A stretch of DNA of 32,010 nucleotides from Desulfocucumis palustris (GTDB lineage: Bacteria; Bacillota; Desulfotomaculia; Desulfotomaculales; Desulfocucumaceae). The stretch lies in assembly GCF_002933875.1 (NCBI RefSeq), contig NZ_BFAV01000038.1, positions 1 to 32,010 of the forward strand, read 5' to 3'. The notes under the pieces are model-generated. The model saw only the letters and a list, made by a program, of their open reading frames with translations, did not search any database and had not been told where the DNA came from. Below are positions 1 to 7,475 of the stretch, in pieces (positions within the stretch are counted from its first letter, which is position 1; every line of letters starts with the position of its first letter). A program made the translations under genes and the position numbers.

Positions 1-21
1 CAATAAACGTGTTGATAAACT

Positions 22-160
22 ACCGCCCGAGGCCGTTCAAAAAGCTCCAGATGCAAGGCGCGGCAAGGCCTCAAGCGGAGGCGTACTCATAGTACGCTCC
101 CGCATTGAGGCCGCAGCCGTAACGCAGCAGATGGACTTTTTCAACGGCCTCCTAGGCGGT
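22..160. repeat. Large imperfect palindrome (REP-like element) at dnaB 3' end
   Basis: Positions 22-90 and 91-160 are imperfect inverted copies of each other with almost no loop. Outer arms ACCGCC/GGCGGT, then GAGGCCGTT near 29-37 pairing with AACGGCCTC near 143-151, and an inner pair GGCCTCAA (67-74) with TTGAGGCC (105-112). The right end runs into dnaB and supplies its TAG stop (152-154) and the last codons. As RNA it would form a long hairpin, so it may also end dnaB transcription. Elements of this look are dispersed intergenic palindromes in many bacteria; no second copy lies in this window, so calling it a dispersed repeat is inference. Confidence 0.75.
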
Positions 161-1507
161 ATTTTGCGCTCCGGCTTCATAATCCCTGGACAGGTTTACG
201 AACCTGGTAAACTCTTTAATAAAGGCCAGTTCCACCACGCCGGTGGGACCGTTGCGCTGCTTGGCCACGATAATTTCCGCTATGCCTTTTTTTTCAGTTT
301 CCGGTTTGTAGTACTCCTCCCGGTAGATAAACATCACCACATCCGCGTCCTGCTCCAGGCTGCCGCTCTCCCTCAGGTCCGACATGATTGGCTTTTTGTC
401 CTGGCGCTGTTCCACGGCCCGGCTGAGCTGGGCCAGGGCTATCACCGGCACTTCCAGGTCCTTGGCCAATCCCTTTAAGGAGCGGGATATTTCCGAAATC
501 TCCTGCTGCCTGTTCTCCCGGCTGGAGCCGCTCAATAGCTGCAGGTAGTCTATCACAACAAGCCCCAAACCCTTTTCGGCCTTGAGGTTTCTGGCCTTTG
601 CCCGCAGCTGGCGCACCGTGAGGCCGGCGGAATCGTCAATGTATAAATGCGCCTTGGACAATTTACCCGCGGCCTTCACCAGGCTGCTCCAGTCGGCCTC
701 GTCAAGATAGCCGCTGCGCACCTTCTGCTGGTCCACCATGGCCTCCGCGCAAAGTATTCTCTGCACCAACTGGGCCCTGGACATTTCCAGACTGAACACC
801 GCCACAGGCATATTGCTGTGCAGCGCCACGTTGTGGGCTATGGTCATACCCAGGCTGGTCTTGCCCATGGCCGGCCGCCCGGCCATGATAATCAGGTCGC
901 CGGGCTGCAGCCCGCAGCACAGCCGGTCCATATCCGTAAAGCCGGTTTGTACGCCGGTAATTTGTCCCTTGTTGCGATATCTGTTTTCTATGATATTAAA
1001 AATCTCCAGCAGTATTTCGCTCAGAGGTTTGAACACCGCGGCGTTTCTGCGGCTGCTGAGTTCCATCAGCATCTGCTCGGCCTCGGTGACCAGTTTGTCC
1101 GCCTCTTCGCCACCCTCGTAGCCCATGCCGGCAATTCTTGTGGCGGCTGCTATGAGGCTGCGCAGAATAGATTTTTCTTCCACTATCCTGGCGTAATGCT
1201 CTACATTGGCCGCGGTAGGCACCATACCGATCAGGGACGCCACGTAGGTTACTCCGCCTATCTTTTCCAGCTGGTTGTGCTGTTTGAGGTGATCCGTGAC
1301 TGTTACCAGATCGGGAGCTTTTCCCGCTTCGTCCATTTTTATAATAGCTTCAAAAATAAGCCGGTGGCTTTCAAGGTAAAAATCCTCCGCCTTGATATGC
1401 CTGATTACTTTGTAAATTGCCTCCCGGTCCAAAAACATGGCGCCCAGCACGGACTGCTCGGCGTCAATATTCTGCGGCGGAATCCTGCCGGGTAATTCAA
1501 CGGTCAT
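152..1507 (-). CDS. dnaB: Replicative DNA helicase DnaB
   Basis: Hexameric 5'-3' helicase that unwinds DNA ahead of the replisome (called DnaC in Bacillus subtilis). 451 residues, the usual family length. The N-terminal helical domain (about 1-150; PQNIDAEQSVLGAML-type opening, here PQNIDAEQSVLGAMF) is followed by the RecA-like ATPase domain: Walker A GRPAMGKT at 210-217, Walker B LGLVVIDYLQLL around 314-325, and KQRNGPTG near 416-423 carrying the arginine-finger region. ATG start preceded by GGATGGAG. It is the last gene before the left edge and lies downstream of lonC but separated from it by a terminator, so it is probably its own transcript. The C-terminal codons and TAG stop fall inside a large palindrome. 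In B. subtilis the gene directly follows rplI; here lonC is in between. Confidence 0.97.
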   Translation of the reverse strand: MTVELPGRIPPQNIDAEQSVLGAMFLDREAIYKVIRHIKAEDFYLESHRLIFEAIIKMDEAGKAPDLVTVTDHLKQHNQLEKIGGVTYVASLIGMVPTAANVEHYARIVEEKSILRSLIAAATRIAGMGYEGGEEADKLVTEAEQMLMELSSRRNAAVFKPLSEILLEIFNIIENRYRNKGQITGVQTGFTDMDRLCCGLQPGDLIIMAGRPAMGKTSLGMTIAHNVALHSNMPVAVFSLEMSRAQLVQRILCAEAMVDQQKVRSGYLDEADWSSLVKAAGKLSKAHLYIDDSAGLTVRQLRAKARNLKAEKGLGLVVIDYLQLLSGSSRENRQQEISEISRSLKGLAKDLEVPVIALAQLSRAVEQRQDKKPIMSDLRESGSLEQDADVVMFIYREEYYKPETEKKGIAEIIVAKQRNGPTGVVELAFIKEFTRFVNLSRDYEAGAQNTA

Positions 1508-1633
1508 TGAAAATCTCCATCCTTAAGAATCAAATAATAATAGCATGTAAACAAATTACGCGGCGTTAATTAAATATGTCACGTTAACACATGGTTTTAG
1601 CCACAGGCGCGGTATATTTTTTATAAACCAAAC

Positions 1634-1659
1634 GGGGCGGAGCATCGATGCGCCGCCCC
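1634..1659 (-). terminator. Hairpin downstream of lonC
   Basis: GGGGCGG (1634-1640) pairs with CCGCCCC (1653-1659), and the inner GCATC/GATGC extends the stem. It lies 44 bases beyond the lonC stop. The following minus-strand sequence is only moderately T-rich (GTTTGGTTTAT), so it is a plausible but not perfect intrinsic terminator. Confidence 0.65.
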
Positions 1660-1702
1660 ATCCTCTTTAAATATTATTTTGGCTGGTGTTACGGCAGGTT
1701 AG

Positions 1703-3646
1703 TTAGTTGACCGGCCGGCCCTTGACCTTATCTCCAAAAATGTCGTCCAGTACCTCTTCCACCGTGCTCACCGGTAAAACGTTTATATTTTTAAGTCCCC
1801 CGGGAACGTCCTTATGGTTTTCCCCGGGCACCAGCACCCTTTTAATGCCCGCCTGCCGGGCGCCGTATATTTTCTCCGGAATGCCGCCCACGGCCCTTAC
1901 CCCTCCCCGGATGGACAGCTCTCCGGTAACAGCCAGATTCTGGGGAATGGGAATTTCCTTGATGGCGCTGTAAAGTACCAGGAAAATGGCGACCCCGGCG
2001 GAGGGGCCGTCTATTTTTCCGCCGCCCACCACATTTATGTGCAGGTCATAGGAGGAAAGGTCCTCACCGGTGAATTTCCTGATCAGCGAGGCGGCGTTGA
2101 ACACGGAGTCTTTGGCCATGCTTCCAGCGGTATCATTGAACCTGATGGTCCCCTGGCCCTCTTTTCTGGCCGGGAAAACCACCGCCTCTATCTCCAGCAC
2201 CGAACCCAGGAAGCCATGCACTCCCAGTCCAAAAACTTTCCCCACCTCGAACCCGTCGGAGGCCTTGCGAATTACATAGGGGCTCAGGCGACTGGCTTGC
2301 AACACTTCGTAAACATCCTGCATTATAATTTTTATATTTTCCCCGGCGGCCCCGGACCCGCGGCTGACAGCCATTCCATACGCATCCGCCAATATGTTGA
2401 CGGCTTTGCGGCCCTCTATGGTATACTCGCTTATTACCTCGGCCACGCCGTCCCCCAGTTCCACTTCCAGCTTGTCCACCGCCTGGGAAACTATTTTTCT
2501 CAGATCCGCCGGGGTTAGCGGCTCAAAATAAATTTCCGCGCAGCGGGAGCGGATCGCCGGATTAATCTCTTCCGGGTCCCGGGTGGTTGCTCCTATTAAA
2601 ATAAAGTCCGAAGGGGCGCCTTCTTCAAATATCTTTTTTACATACCGGGGCACGTTGGGATCATGGGGATCGTAATAGGAGGAGTCAAAAAATACACGTT
2701 TGTCCTCCAGCACCTTCAAGAGCTTATTTTGCAATATCGGATCCATTTCTCCTATTTCATCTATAAACAGTACCCCGCCATGGGCGTCACACACCAGGCC
2801 CAGTTTGGGTTCCGGTACTCCGCTGTCCGCCAGGTCGCGCTTGGCGCCCTGGTAAATTGGATCGTGAACCGAGCCCAATAACGGGTTGGTAATCTCCCGG
2901 GGGTCCCAGCGCAGGGTTGTACCGTTAACCTCAATAAAGGGTGCCTCCTTGGCAAAGGGACTGCCCTTCATTTCCTTCACCGCCGACAGCACCAGCCTGG
3001 CCGCGGTGGTTTTGCCCACCCCCGGAGGCCCGTAAAGCAGTATATGCTGCGGGAAGGATGATGCGAGCTTTGCCGTCAGCCCCCGCACCGCCTGTTCCTG
3101 GCCCACTATTTCATCCAGCCTGGACGGGCGCAGGTATTCCATGGCCGTGCGGGCCAGCTTTTTCTGTTCCATTTTTTCCAGTATCGCCAGCTTTTTCAGG
3201 GTCTGGGCGTTTTCCGGACCGGTGCTTTCCTTCATCACCTGCATCCTTATTTCCTTGACATAATCCTCATGCTTTTGCTGCAGTTTATCGTTTATCTTTT
3301 TCTCTATTTCTTCCTCCACCGAGCGCCGGGCAATATTGTCGGCTATTTCATCCTCCAGCCGGTCAAGTATCTCAGGTATTTCGGCCAGTTCCGGAACATT
3401 GTCTATGGTGGGGTCCTCATGCACCAGCCGCTGCAGGGCCAGCACCCTTTCCTCCAGCAAATCCGAGCGCATTAACTGCAAGGCGTTCAATTTCCCCGCC
3501 CTTAAAACCAGTTTGTCGGAACCATACAGGTTGGCCACCAGATTGTATAAAGCATTAACCTGCCGTTTAAGCTGGTCCCGGCCGCCAGGTTCCTCCGCCT
3601 GTTCAAATCTGGCGCCGCCCTTCATTTTTCCCAGGAAAAACTTCAT
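1703..3646 (-). CDS. lonC: Lon-family ATP-dependent protease LonC (sporulation-associated)
   Basis: AAA+ serine protease of the LonB/LonC group. 647 residues. A charged helical N-terminal region (about 1-165, likely coiled coil near 100-165) replaces the LAN substrate domain of LonA. The AAA+ module has Walker A GPPGVGKT at 206-213 and Walker B LFIDEIGEMD at 293-302. The C-terminal protease domain has the Ser-Lys dyad: DGPSAG with Ser549 and GGIPEKIYGA with Lys592. No N-terminal membrane helix is visible, unlike B. subtilis LonB, which has one and is about 550 residues. The length and missing anchor favour the LonC family, known only from some spore formers. Substrates are unknown. ATG start with AGAGGAG upstream. 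It sits alone between rplI and dnaB, with a terminator behind it and a repeat-filled gap in front. Confidence 0.85.
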   Translation of the reverse strand: MKFFLGKMKGGARFEQAEEPGGRDQLKRQVNALYNLVANLYGSDKLVLRAGKLNALQLMRSDLLEERVLALQRLVHEDPTIDNVPELAEIPEILDRLEDEIADNIARRSVEEEIEKKINDKLQQKHEDYVKEIRMQVMKESTGPENAQTLKKLAILEKMEQKKLARTAMEYLRPSRLDEIVGQEQAVRGLTAKLASSFPQHILLYGPPGVGKTTAARLVLSAVKEMKGSPFAKEAPFIEVNGTTLRWDPREITNPLLGSVHDPIYQGAKRDLADSGVPEPKLGLVCDAHGGVLFIDEIGEMDPILQNKLLKVLEDKRVFFDSSYYDPHDPNVPRYVKKIFEEGAPSDFILIGATTRDPEEINPAIRSRCAEIYFEPLTPADLRKIVSQAVDKLEVELGDGVAEVISEYTIEGRKAVNILADAYGMAVSRGSGAAGENIKIIMQDVYEVLQASRLSPYVIRKASDGFEVGKVFGLGVHGFLGSVLEIEAVVFPARKEGQGTIRFNDTAGSMAKDSVFNAASLIRKFTGEDLSSYDLHINVVGGGKIDGPSAGVAIFLVLYSAIKEIPIPQNLAVTGELSIRGGVRAVGGIPEKIYGARQAGIKRVLVPGENHKDVPGGLKNINVLPVSTVEEVLDDIFGDKVKGRPVN

Positions 3647-3734
3647 CTGACAAATACTCCTCTCTATTGTGCTAAAGCCTGGAAACCACTATCGGGTCGG
3701 AATCCAAAAAAACGGTAAACAGCGGGTCCGGCCG

Positions 3735-3783
3735 CATATGAGTGAGCCCTGGGTTCGGAAAGTGTTATTACCCTACCGAACAT
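3735..3783. repeat. Dispersed repeat, copy 1 (GTTCGG...CCGAAC stem)
   Basis: This 49-base stretch matches 10883-10931 at 40 of 49 positions by my count. Its core is an inverted repeat GTTCGG (3753-3758) / CCGAAC (3776-3781). In both copies it is followed within about 10 bases by TGGGGACATT-like sequence, so the two parts look like one composite element. Both copies lie in gaps upstream of minus-strand genes (lonC here, ykvI at the other). Confidence 0.75.
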
Positions 3784-3882
3784 ATGTTGGGGGACATTCC
3801 TCATCCCAAAGTCATATACATTGGGGACATTCCTCTGACCCAAAAGCCATATACATTGGGGACATTCCTCTGACCCGAAAGC
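3781..3882. repeat. Tandem repeat, three units of 32-35 bp with GGGGACATTCCTC
   Basis: Three direct units: 3781-3812 (32 bp, diverged), 3813-3847 and 3848-3882 (35 bp each, nearly identical). Each contains GGGGACATTCCTC followed by a CCC[A/G]AAA segment. They occupy part of the 475-base gap between lonC and rplI. No gene is credible in this gap: the frames open through it are made of repeat units. Confidence 0.9.
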
Positions 3883-3895
3883 CATGCTCCAAAGA

Positions 3896-3990
3896 GAGGT
3901 GTGTCCCCTTTCCTTAGATAGAGGTGTGTCCCCTTTCCTTAGATAGAGGTGTGTCCCCTAACCTTAGAGAAAGGTGTGTCCCCTTTCCTA
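3896..3990. repeat. Tandem repeat, four units of 25 bp with GTGTCCCC
   Basis: Units 3896-3920 and 3921-3945 are identical (GAGGTGTGTCCCCTTTCC then TTAGATA). Unit 3946-3970 differs at a few bases. The fourth, 3971-3990, is cut to 20 bases. The GTCCCC core is the complement of the GGGGAC core of the neighbouring 35-bp units, so the two arrays could pair with each other. The remainder of the gap (3991-4121) holds a small GCCTG/CAGGC inverted repeat and a TGTTCGGAACA palindrome near 4049, and nothing else I can identify. Confidence 0.9.
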
Positions 3991-4121
3991 AATTGCCTGT
4001 TTATCCCCGGCTTTCAGGCATGGGGCCTTGAGGCTGTTGGCGAGGTAAATGTTCGGAACAACCTCTTCCTAAAAAGTACAAATAAATAATATCTGAATTA
4101 ATCCGGCAGGGAGGATATCTC

Positions 4122-4574
4122 TCAGGAGTTTTCCGCCACCACGGCCACCTGTATCTCCGCCTGCACCGAGGAATGGAGTTTCACGGTAACCGGAAATACC
4201 CCCAGGGTTTTTAACGGTTCTTTTAATATAATTTTCTTTTTATCCACTCCCAGGCCGAACTGTTTCTCCAGAGCCTCGGATATATCCTTGTTGCCCACGG
4301 CACCGAAGAGTTTGCCGCCCTCTCCGGCCTTCCCGGTCACTTTTACGGTTATCCCGCTTAATTCCCCGGCCAGGGCTTTGGCGGATTCTTCCTCCTGCTG
4401 TTTTTTCTTATCCTCGTAAGCCTTTTGCCGGGCCAGATCCTTAAGCTTTACCTCCGTGGCCTCCACCGCCAGGCCCCTGGGAATAAGATAATTCCGGGCA
4501 TAGCCGTCTGAAACGTTTACTGTCTGGTCTTTTTTACCTTGCCCTTTGACATCTTGAAGTAATATAACCTTCAC
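4122..4574 (-). CDS. rplI: 50S ribosomal protein L9
   Basis: Two-domain ribosomal protein that binds 23S rRNA at the base of the L1 stalk. 150 residues, the normal length. The N-terminal signature is complete ([34 protein letters not shown]). A charged connecting helix spans about 45-75 ([20 protein letters not shown]), followed by the C-terminal domain. The start is GTG at 4574, chosen because AAAGGGGG lies 7 bases upstream and the product then begins with the family's MKVILL. It begins 4 bases after the DUF2232 stop, so the two are co-transcribed. No clear terminator follows. Confidence 0.97.
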   Translation of the reverse strand: MKVILLQDVKGQGKKDQTVNVSDGYARNYLIPRGLAVEATEVKLKDLARQKAYEDKKKQQEEESAKALAGELSGITVKVTGKAGEGGKLFGAVGNKDISEALEKQFGLGVDKKKIILKEPLKTLGVFPVTVKLHSSVQAEIQVAVVAENS

Positions 4575-4577
4575 TTT

Positions 4578-5555
4578 TCAACCCCCTTTGGTGGTATCAT
4601 CCCGGCCCAGTCGCCGCAAGTCCATTACCGGGTCCATCACGCCCAGCGTCAGCATCACGCTAAGGGCGAAGGGCCAATAAATCCCCACCATCACTACAAT
4701 AAGAATTTTAAAGCCCCTGGCGATCTTCCATCTTTTTATAAAATAGGTAAATACCGATAAACCTAAAATAAAATGCAAAAAACCCATCACATATATAATA
4801 TTTTTACCCAGGGTGGCCATGCCGGCTATTTTCAGCTCATCACCCAGCAGCAGCGTGCCCAGTCCCAGAATCCCCCCCCAGATGACATACCAGGGAAATT
4901 TCCAGCGGCTGAAGGACGGCAGGGGTGTTGTCTCGTACCTCAGCTTTATCAGCACCAAACGATTTAAAGCATAGGTAATATAGGTGGATATTAGCGACCA
5001 TATCACCATGTTGGCAGGCAGCAGCAGGGCAAAAAGCCTGGCCATCTGCTCCATGGACTCCCGGAACTGCTCCCTGGCGGCGGCATCCACCAAGCCGGAT
5101 TGGGTGTACCAGTCCAAAGCCCGGTCCATTGATTGTTTCATTTCTTCCCCCATATCAAAGGGGTTGATACCGGTAACCCAGAAACTAATTAGAAAGGTAA
5201 GCACGGTGGTTACCACGGCCACCACGGAGGCCGCGGCTATGGCCGGACCTGCGGAAACGCGGTTTTTAAACAACAGCCCCAGCAATAAGCCCATGGGCCC
5301 GGACTGAATAATCAACAGCAAAACCGTCAGCGGCCGCCCAAAGAGCATAAACATTAGCGCGGCGGCAACCGCCAGGGCCATCAGACCCAGCTTCAAATCC
5401 CTCCGCCGGACCAGCACGGCCAGGGGTATGGGCATCAGCAATGTGGTAAAAAACAGCAGCGGGGGTATATAAAGGCCAAGAAGCCCCAGCACCACCGTTA
5501 TTGCCGCAAAAAAGGCCCCCTCCACCAGGGCCCTGTTGCCGGAATAGGGAACCAA
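4578..5555 (-). CDS. DUF2232 (YybS-like) multi-pass membrane protein
   Basis: Integral membrane protein of the DUF2232/YybS family; molecular function unknown. About eight hydrophobic segments are visible, including the long run in the first 100 residues and FWV-type segments further on. In B. subtilis yybS lies in the same neighbourhood (upstream of gdpP, rplI and dnaC), which supports the assignment. I choose the TTG at 5555 as start: GAGGTG is 5 bases before it, and the protein then begins just ahead of the first membrane helix. A longer frame with a TTG at 5576 would overlap the upstream gene's stop and lacks a good ribosome site. It overlaps nothing with this start, is 3 bases from rplI, and forms an operon with the MazG-like gene and rplI. 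The B. subtilis neighbour gdpP is absent. Confidence 0.85.
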   Translation of the reverse strand: MVPYSGNRALVEGAFFAAITVVLGLLGLYIPPLLFFTTLLMPIPLAVLVRRRDLKLGLMALAVAAALMFMLFGRPLTVLLLIIQSGPMGLLLGLLFKNRVSAGPAIAAASVVAVVTTVLTFLISFWVTGINPFDMGEEMKQSMDRALDWYTQSGLVDAAAREQFRESMEQMARLFALLLPANMVIWSLISTYITYALNRLVLIKLRYETTPLPSFSRWKFPWYVIWGGILGLGTLLLGDELKIAGMATLGKNIIYVMGFLHFILGLSVFTYFIKRWKIARGFKILIVVMVGIYWPFALSVMLTLGVMDPVMDLRRLGRDDTTKGG

Positions 5556-5559
5556 TGGA

Positions 5560-5877
5560 TCACCTCTTTTTATCAACCAGATGCGTCAACATTTGAGAAA
5601 GATCCTGATACCATTTTTCCACTTCATGATCTTCCTCAATACCCTGCCTCAATTTGGCTTCTATTCTCATATCAAGCCGGGCAAAGCTGAAGCCCAGCCG
5701 CCGGCCCAACACATAACAGGTTACAATAATGCCGGAAAGAGCATCCAGCAGTTTATCCTCACTGCCCCGCAGCATGGCCTTGAACAGAGCAGCCACCGAC
5801 GATAGCAGATCCGCCTTCAGCCACTCCACCACTCTGATGTTTCTGGCAAAGCCAGTTTTGTTGCTTTCCGGGAACAT
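5560..5877 (-). CDS. MazG-like family protein
   Basis: Small all-helical protein of about 105 residues resembling the MazG-like Pfam family, relatives of the MazG nucleoside triphosphate pyrophosphohydrolases. The core NIRVVEWLKADLLSSVAALF, followed by a helix with LLDALSGIIVTCYVLGRRLG, has the amphipathic helical pattern of that family. I do not see the full acidic EExxE plus ExxD metal motif of canonical MazG, so enzymatic activity is uncertain. The ATG at 5877 is preferred over an upstream ATG at 5922 because GGAGGT lies 8 bases before it. The TGA stop sits inside the ribosome site of DUF2232, so translation of the two is probably linked. Confidence 0.72.
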   Translation of the reverse strand: MFPESNKTGFARNIRVVEWLKADLLSSVAALFKAMLRGSEDKLLDALSGIIVTCYVLGRRLGFSFARLDMRIEAKLRQGIEEDHEVEKWYQDLSQMLTHLVDKKR

Positions 5878-5913
5878 AAAAGGTACCTCCAAAAAAACAA
5901 AAGCGTCCATAAA

Positions 5914-5942
5914 ATTAAACAATAATAAAAAATTAGCATCAA
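5914..5942 (-). promoter_or_regulatory. Candidate promoter for MazG-like/DUF2232/rplI operon
   Basis: On the minus strand TTGATG (5937-5942) is separated by 17 bases from TTTAAT (5914-5919), in an AT-rich stretch 37 bases ahead of the chosen start codon. It is a fair match to the housekeeping consensus. The rpsR terminator lies just upstream, as expected for a new transcription unit. Confidence 0.45.
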
Positions 5943-6044
5943 GGGACTATTCTTCAGTCAAACCCTATATTCCTGCCCGGGCAGCGGAGCTAAAAGCCTG
6001 TTATTTGTTGCCCTTCATGGCACTGTGGCACTCCATTTAGAAAT

Positions 6045-6078
6045 AAAGGAAGGGGAACCTTTTAGCTCCCCTTCCTTT
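6045..6078 (-). terminator. Intrinsic terminator of rpsF-ssb-rpsR
   Basis: AAAGGAAGGGGA (6045-6056) pairs perfectly with TCCCCTTCCTTT (6067-6078) around a 10-base loop, directly after the rpsR stop codon. The minus-strand continuation is TATTTCTAAAT, moderately T-rich. Confidence 0.8.
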
Positions 6079-6079
6079 T

Positions 6080-6310
6080 CTATTCTGCTGTAAAGGGTAT
6101 CAATGCAATGTTGCGGGCCCTTTTAATGGCTGTGGTCAGCATTCTCTGATGCCTGGCACAGTTTCCTGAAATCCTGCGGGGAAGTATCTTGCCCCGCTCG
6201 GTAATGTATTTCTTTAAACGGGGAATATCTTTATAATCAATTCCTTCCACTTTATCCACACAGAAGCTGCAGATGCGCTTTTTGCCTCTGCGTCCACGTT
6301 CGCGCTTCAA
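6080..6310 (-). CDS. rpsR: 30S ribosomal protein S18
   Basis: Binds the central domain of 16S rRNA as a heterodimer with S6, which is encoded two genes upstream. 76 residues with the chosen start. Family core visible: ICSFC, then [20 protein letters not shown], then [22 protein letters not shown]. The CxxC with the later C-H pair suggests a zinc-binding form of S18. Start is TTG at 6310, with AAGGAGGG ending about 4 bases upstream; a TTG at 6331 would put the ribosome site inside the gene and add a non-family extension. The third gene of the rpsF-ssb-rpsR operon. Confidence 0.95.
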   Translation of the reverse strand: MKRERGRRGKKRICSFCVDKVEGIDYKDIPRLKKYITERGKILPRRISGNCARHQRMLTTAIKRARNIALIPFTAE

Positions 6311-6327
6311 AGCCTTCCCTCCTTCTA

Positions 6328-6735
6328 TCAAAACGGCGTATCGTCATCAACAAAACTAATTTCACTGGCAAAATCATCCTCGGACCCAAAGCCCCCACCA
6401 CCCTGTTGCTGCGCTTCCTTGGCCCGATCCAAAAATTTAACCGTTTCTGCCACAACCTCTGCGGCCTTGCGGCGAATTCCCTGGTTGTCTTCATAGGAAC
6501 GAATCTGTAACCGTCCCTCAACTGCCACAAGGCGGCCTTTACCCAGATAGTTGGCGCATACTTCAGCAGTTTTCTGCCAGGTAACGATGTCAATAAAATC
6601 GGCTTCCCTTTCCCCCTGCCGGCCTGCCCGTCTGTCCACGGCCAGGGTAAACTTTGCCACAGGGGTTCCGCTGGGTGTGTAGCGCAGTTCGGGTTCCCTT
6701 GTCAAGCGCCCGATCAGTATTATTCTATTGAACAT
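6328..6735 (-). CDS. ssb: Single-stranded DNA-binding protein
   Basis: Coats single-stranded DNA at the replication fork and recruits partner proteins. 135 residues. An OB fold occupies about 1-105 ([45 protein letters not shown]). A glycine/glutamine-rich linker ([11 protein letters not shown]) leads to the acidic C-terminal tip DDDTPF, the docking peptide for PriA, RecQ, RecO and other partners. ATG start with GGCGGTG upstream. Sits between rpsF and rpsR as in most Firmicutes; 17 bases separate its stop from the rpsR start. The short linker makes it slightly shorter than the B. subtilis protein (about 170 residues). Confidence 0.97.
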   Translation of the reverse strand: MFNRIILIGRLTREPELRYTPSGTPVAKFTLAVDRRAGRQGEREADFIDIVTWQKTAEVCANYLGKGRLVAVEGRLQIRSYEDNQGIRRKAAEVVAETVKFLDRAKEAQQQGGGGFGSEDDFASEISFVDDDTPF

Positions 6736-6778
6736 CTTTTCACCGCCCGGTAATTCTTATCTCTTAAATATTTAATTA

Positions 6779-7066
6779 CTAGTCGTCCTCCCGGACGATG
6801 ATGTGCCGGATAATTTCGTCGGATATTTTGTATACCCTGTCCAGCTCCTCGGCCGTTTTCGGCTCGGCGCTGAATTTAACCACCACGTAGAAACCTTCTC
6901 TCATATGATCGATTTCATACGCCAAACGCCTTTTACCCCATTTGTCAATGTTGGTAATTTCCCCGCCGTTATTTTCGATCAGGGCTTTATATTTCTCAAT
7001 TACCTCAGCATATTTGTCATCTTCCATTTCCGGACGAATGACAAATACAGTCTCGTACTTGCGCAA
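6779..7066 (-). CDS. rpsF: 30S ribosomal protein S6
   Basis: Small-subunit protein that pairs with S18. 95 residues with the chosen start, exactly the usual length. Recognised by [14 protein letters not shown], then [23 protein letters not shown] in the centre. The TTG at 7066 is preferred because the product then opens with the family's MRKYE, with GGAGGGGGTG a little upstream. A longer frame starting at 7108 would add a non-family extension made of leader sequence. First gene of the rpsF-ssb-rpsR operon, with a strong promoter and a structured leader about 80 bases long. Confidence 0.95.
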   Translation of the reverse strand: MRKYETVFVIRPEMEDDKYAEVIEKYKALIENNGGEITNIDKWGKRRLAYEIDHMREGFYVVVKFSAEPKTAEELDRVYKISDEIIRHIIVREDD

Positions 7067-7146
7067 CTCCTCTTCACCCCCTCCCCACGGACTAAACGGC
7101 CCTACCACCAGGGTAGAGCAGGGCGGATTTATGCCATAATTTTGGC
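7067..7146 (-). promoter_or_regulatory. rpsF 5' leader, possible S6:S18 autoregulatory RNA
   Basis: About 80 transcribed bases precede rpsF. On the minus strand a stem CTACC...GGTAG (7102-7116) is flanked by GCCC/GGGC-type pairing and followed by GGGCCG, with another CCG further upstream. Known S6:S18 leader RNAs in bacteria have a stem with a conserved CCG near it that mimics the 16S rRNA binding site. I see the stem and CCG elements but cannot verify the full fold, so the assignment is tentative. Confidence 0.4.
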
Positions 7147-7152
7147 TATGAG

Positions 7153-7181
7153 ATTATAACATATTGAAATACCAATGGCAA
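7153..7181 (-). promoter_or_regulatory. rpsF: rpsF operon promoter
   Basis: Minus strand: TTGCCA (7176-7181), 17-base spacer, TATAAT (7153-7158). A near-consensus housekeeping promoter placing the transcript start about 80 bases before rpsF. Confidence 0.8.
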
Positions 7182-7237
7182 GTCTTATCTTATCCTATCC
7201 ATTCTTTATAAAAAAAGATTCCACATTAAAAACAGGC

Positions 7238-7441
7238 TCAACCGGGAGGAATGACCTGGGAAATGAGTGCCTTAACGCTTTTTTCGAACTTTGGCCGGGA
7301 CAGCATCAGCACCCGGTTGCACTTGAGGCATTTAATGCGAAAATCAACGCCTGTCCGCATCACTTCCCACAGATCCCCCCCGCAGGGATGGGTTTTTCTC
7401 ATCTTTACCACATCACCCACCTGGTATCTTACAAATGTCAT
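7238..7441 (-). CDS. DUF951 family small protein
   Basis: 67-residue protein of unknown function widely conserved next to origin-proximal genes in Firmicutes (YyzM-like in B. subtilis, from memory). It reads MTFVRYQVGDVVKMRKTHPC, then GG and a segment with DFRIKCLKCNRVLMLSRPKFEK. The KCLKC pair and the earlier HPCGG suggest a small zinc- or nucleic-acid-binding fold, which is inference. Start ATG at 7441 with AGGATGG upstream; an ATG three codons earlier (7450) is less well placed. It begins 35 bases after the aminopeptidase stop, so is likely co-transcribed with it. Confidence 0.85.
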   Translation of the reverse strand: MTFVRYQVGDVVKMRKTHPCGGDLWEVMRTGVDFRIKCLKCNRVLMLSRPKFEKSVKALISQVIPPG

Positions 7442-7475
7442 GGTTACCATCCTATGCCCGGTATTTGCAAACTCT

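Noticed and set aside
647..1495. 282-residue open frame antisense to dnaB
   Set aside because: Long only because of the codon pattern of dnaB on the other strand; no recognisable protein features.
3664..3885. 73-residue minus-strand open frame in the lonC-rplI gap
   Set aside because: It is made of the tandem and dispersed repeat units, has no family similarity, and its translation resembles the spurious extension upstream of ykvI.
3781..3990. CRISPR-like array
   Set aside because: Units are directly adjacent with no unique spacers and no cas genes nearby; it is a simple tandem repeat.
6252..6260. Perfect DnaA box TTATCCACA inside rpsR
   Set aside because: Single isolated box about 16 kb from the origin in a coding region; one such match in this length is not surprising.
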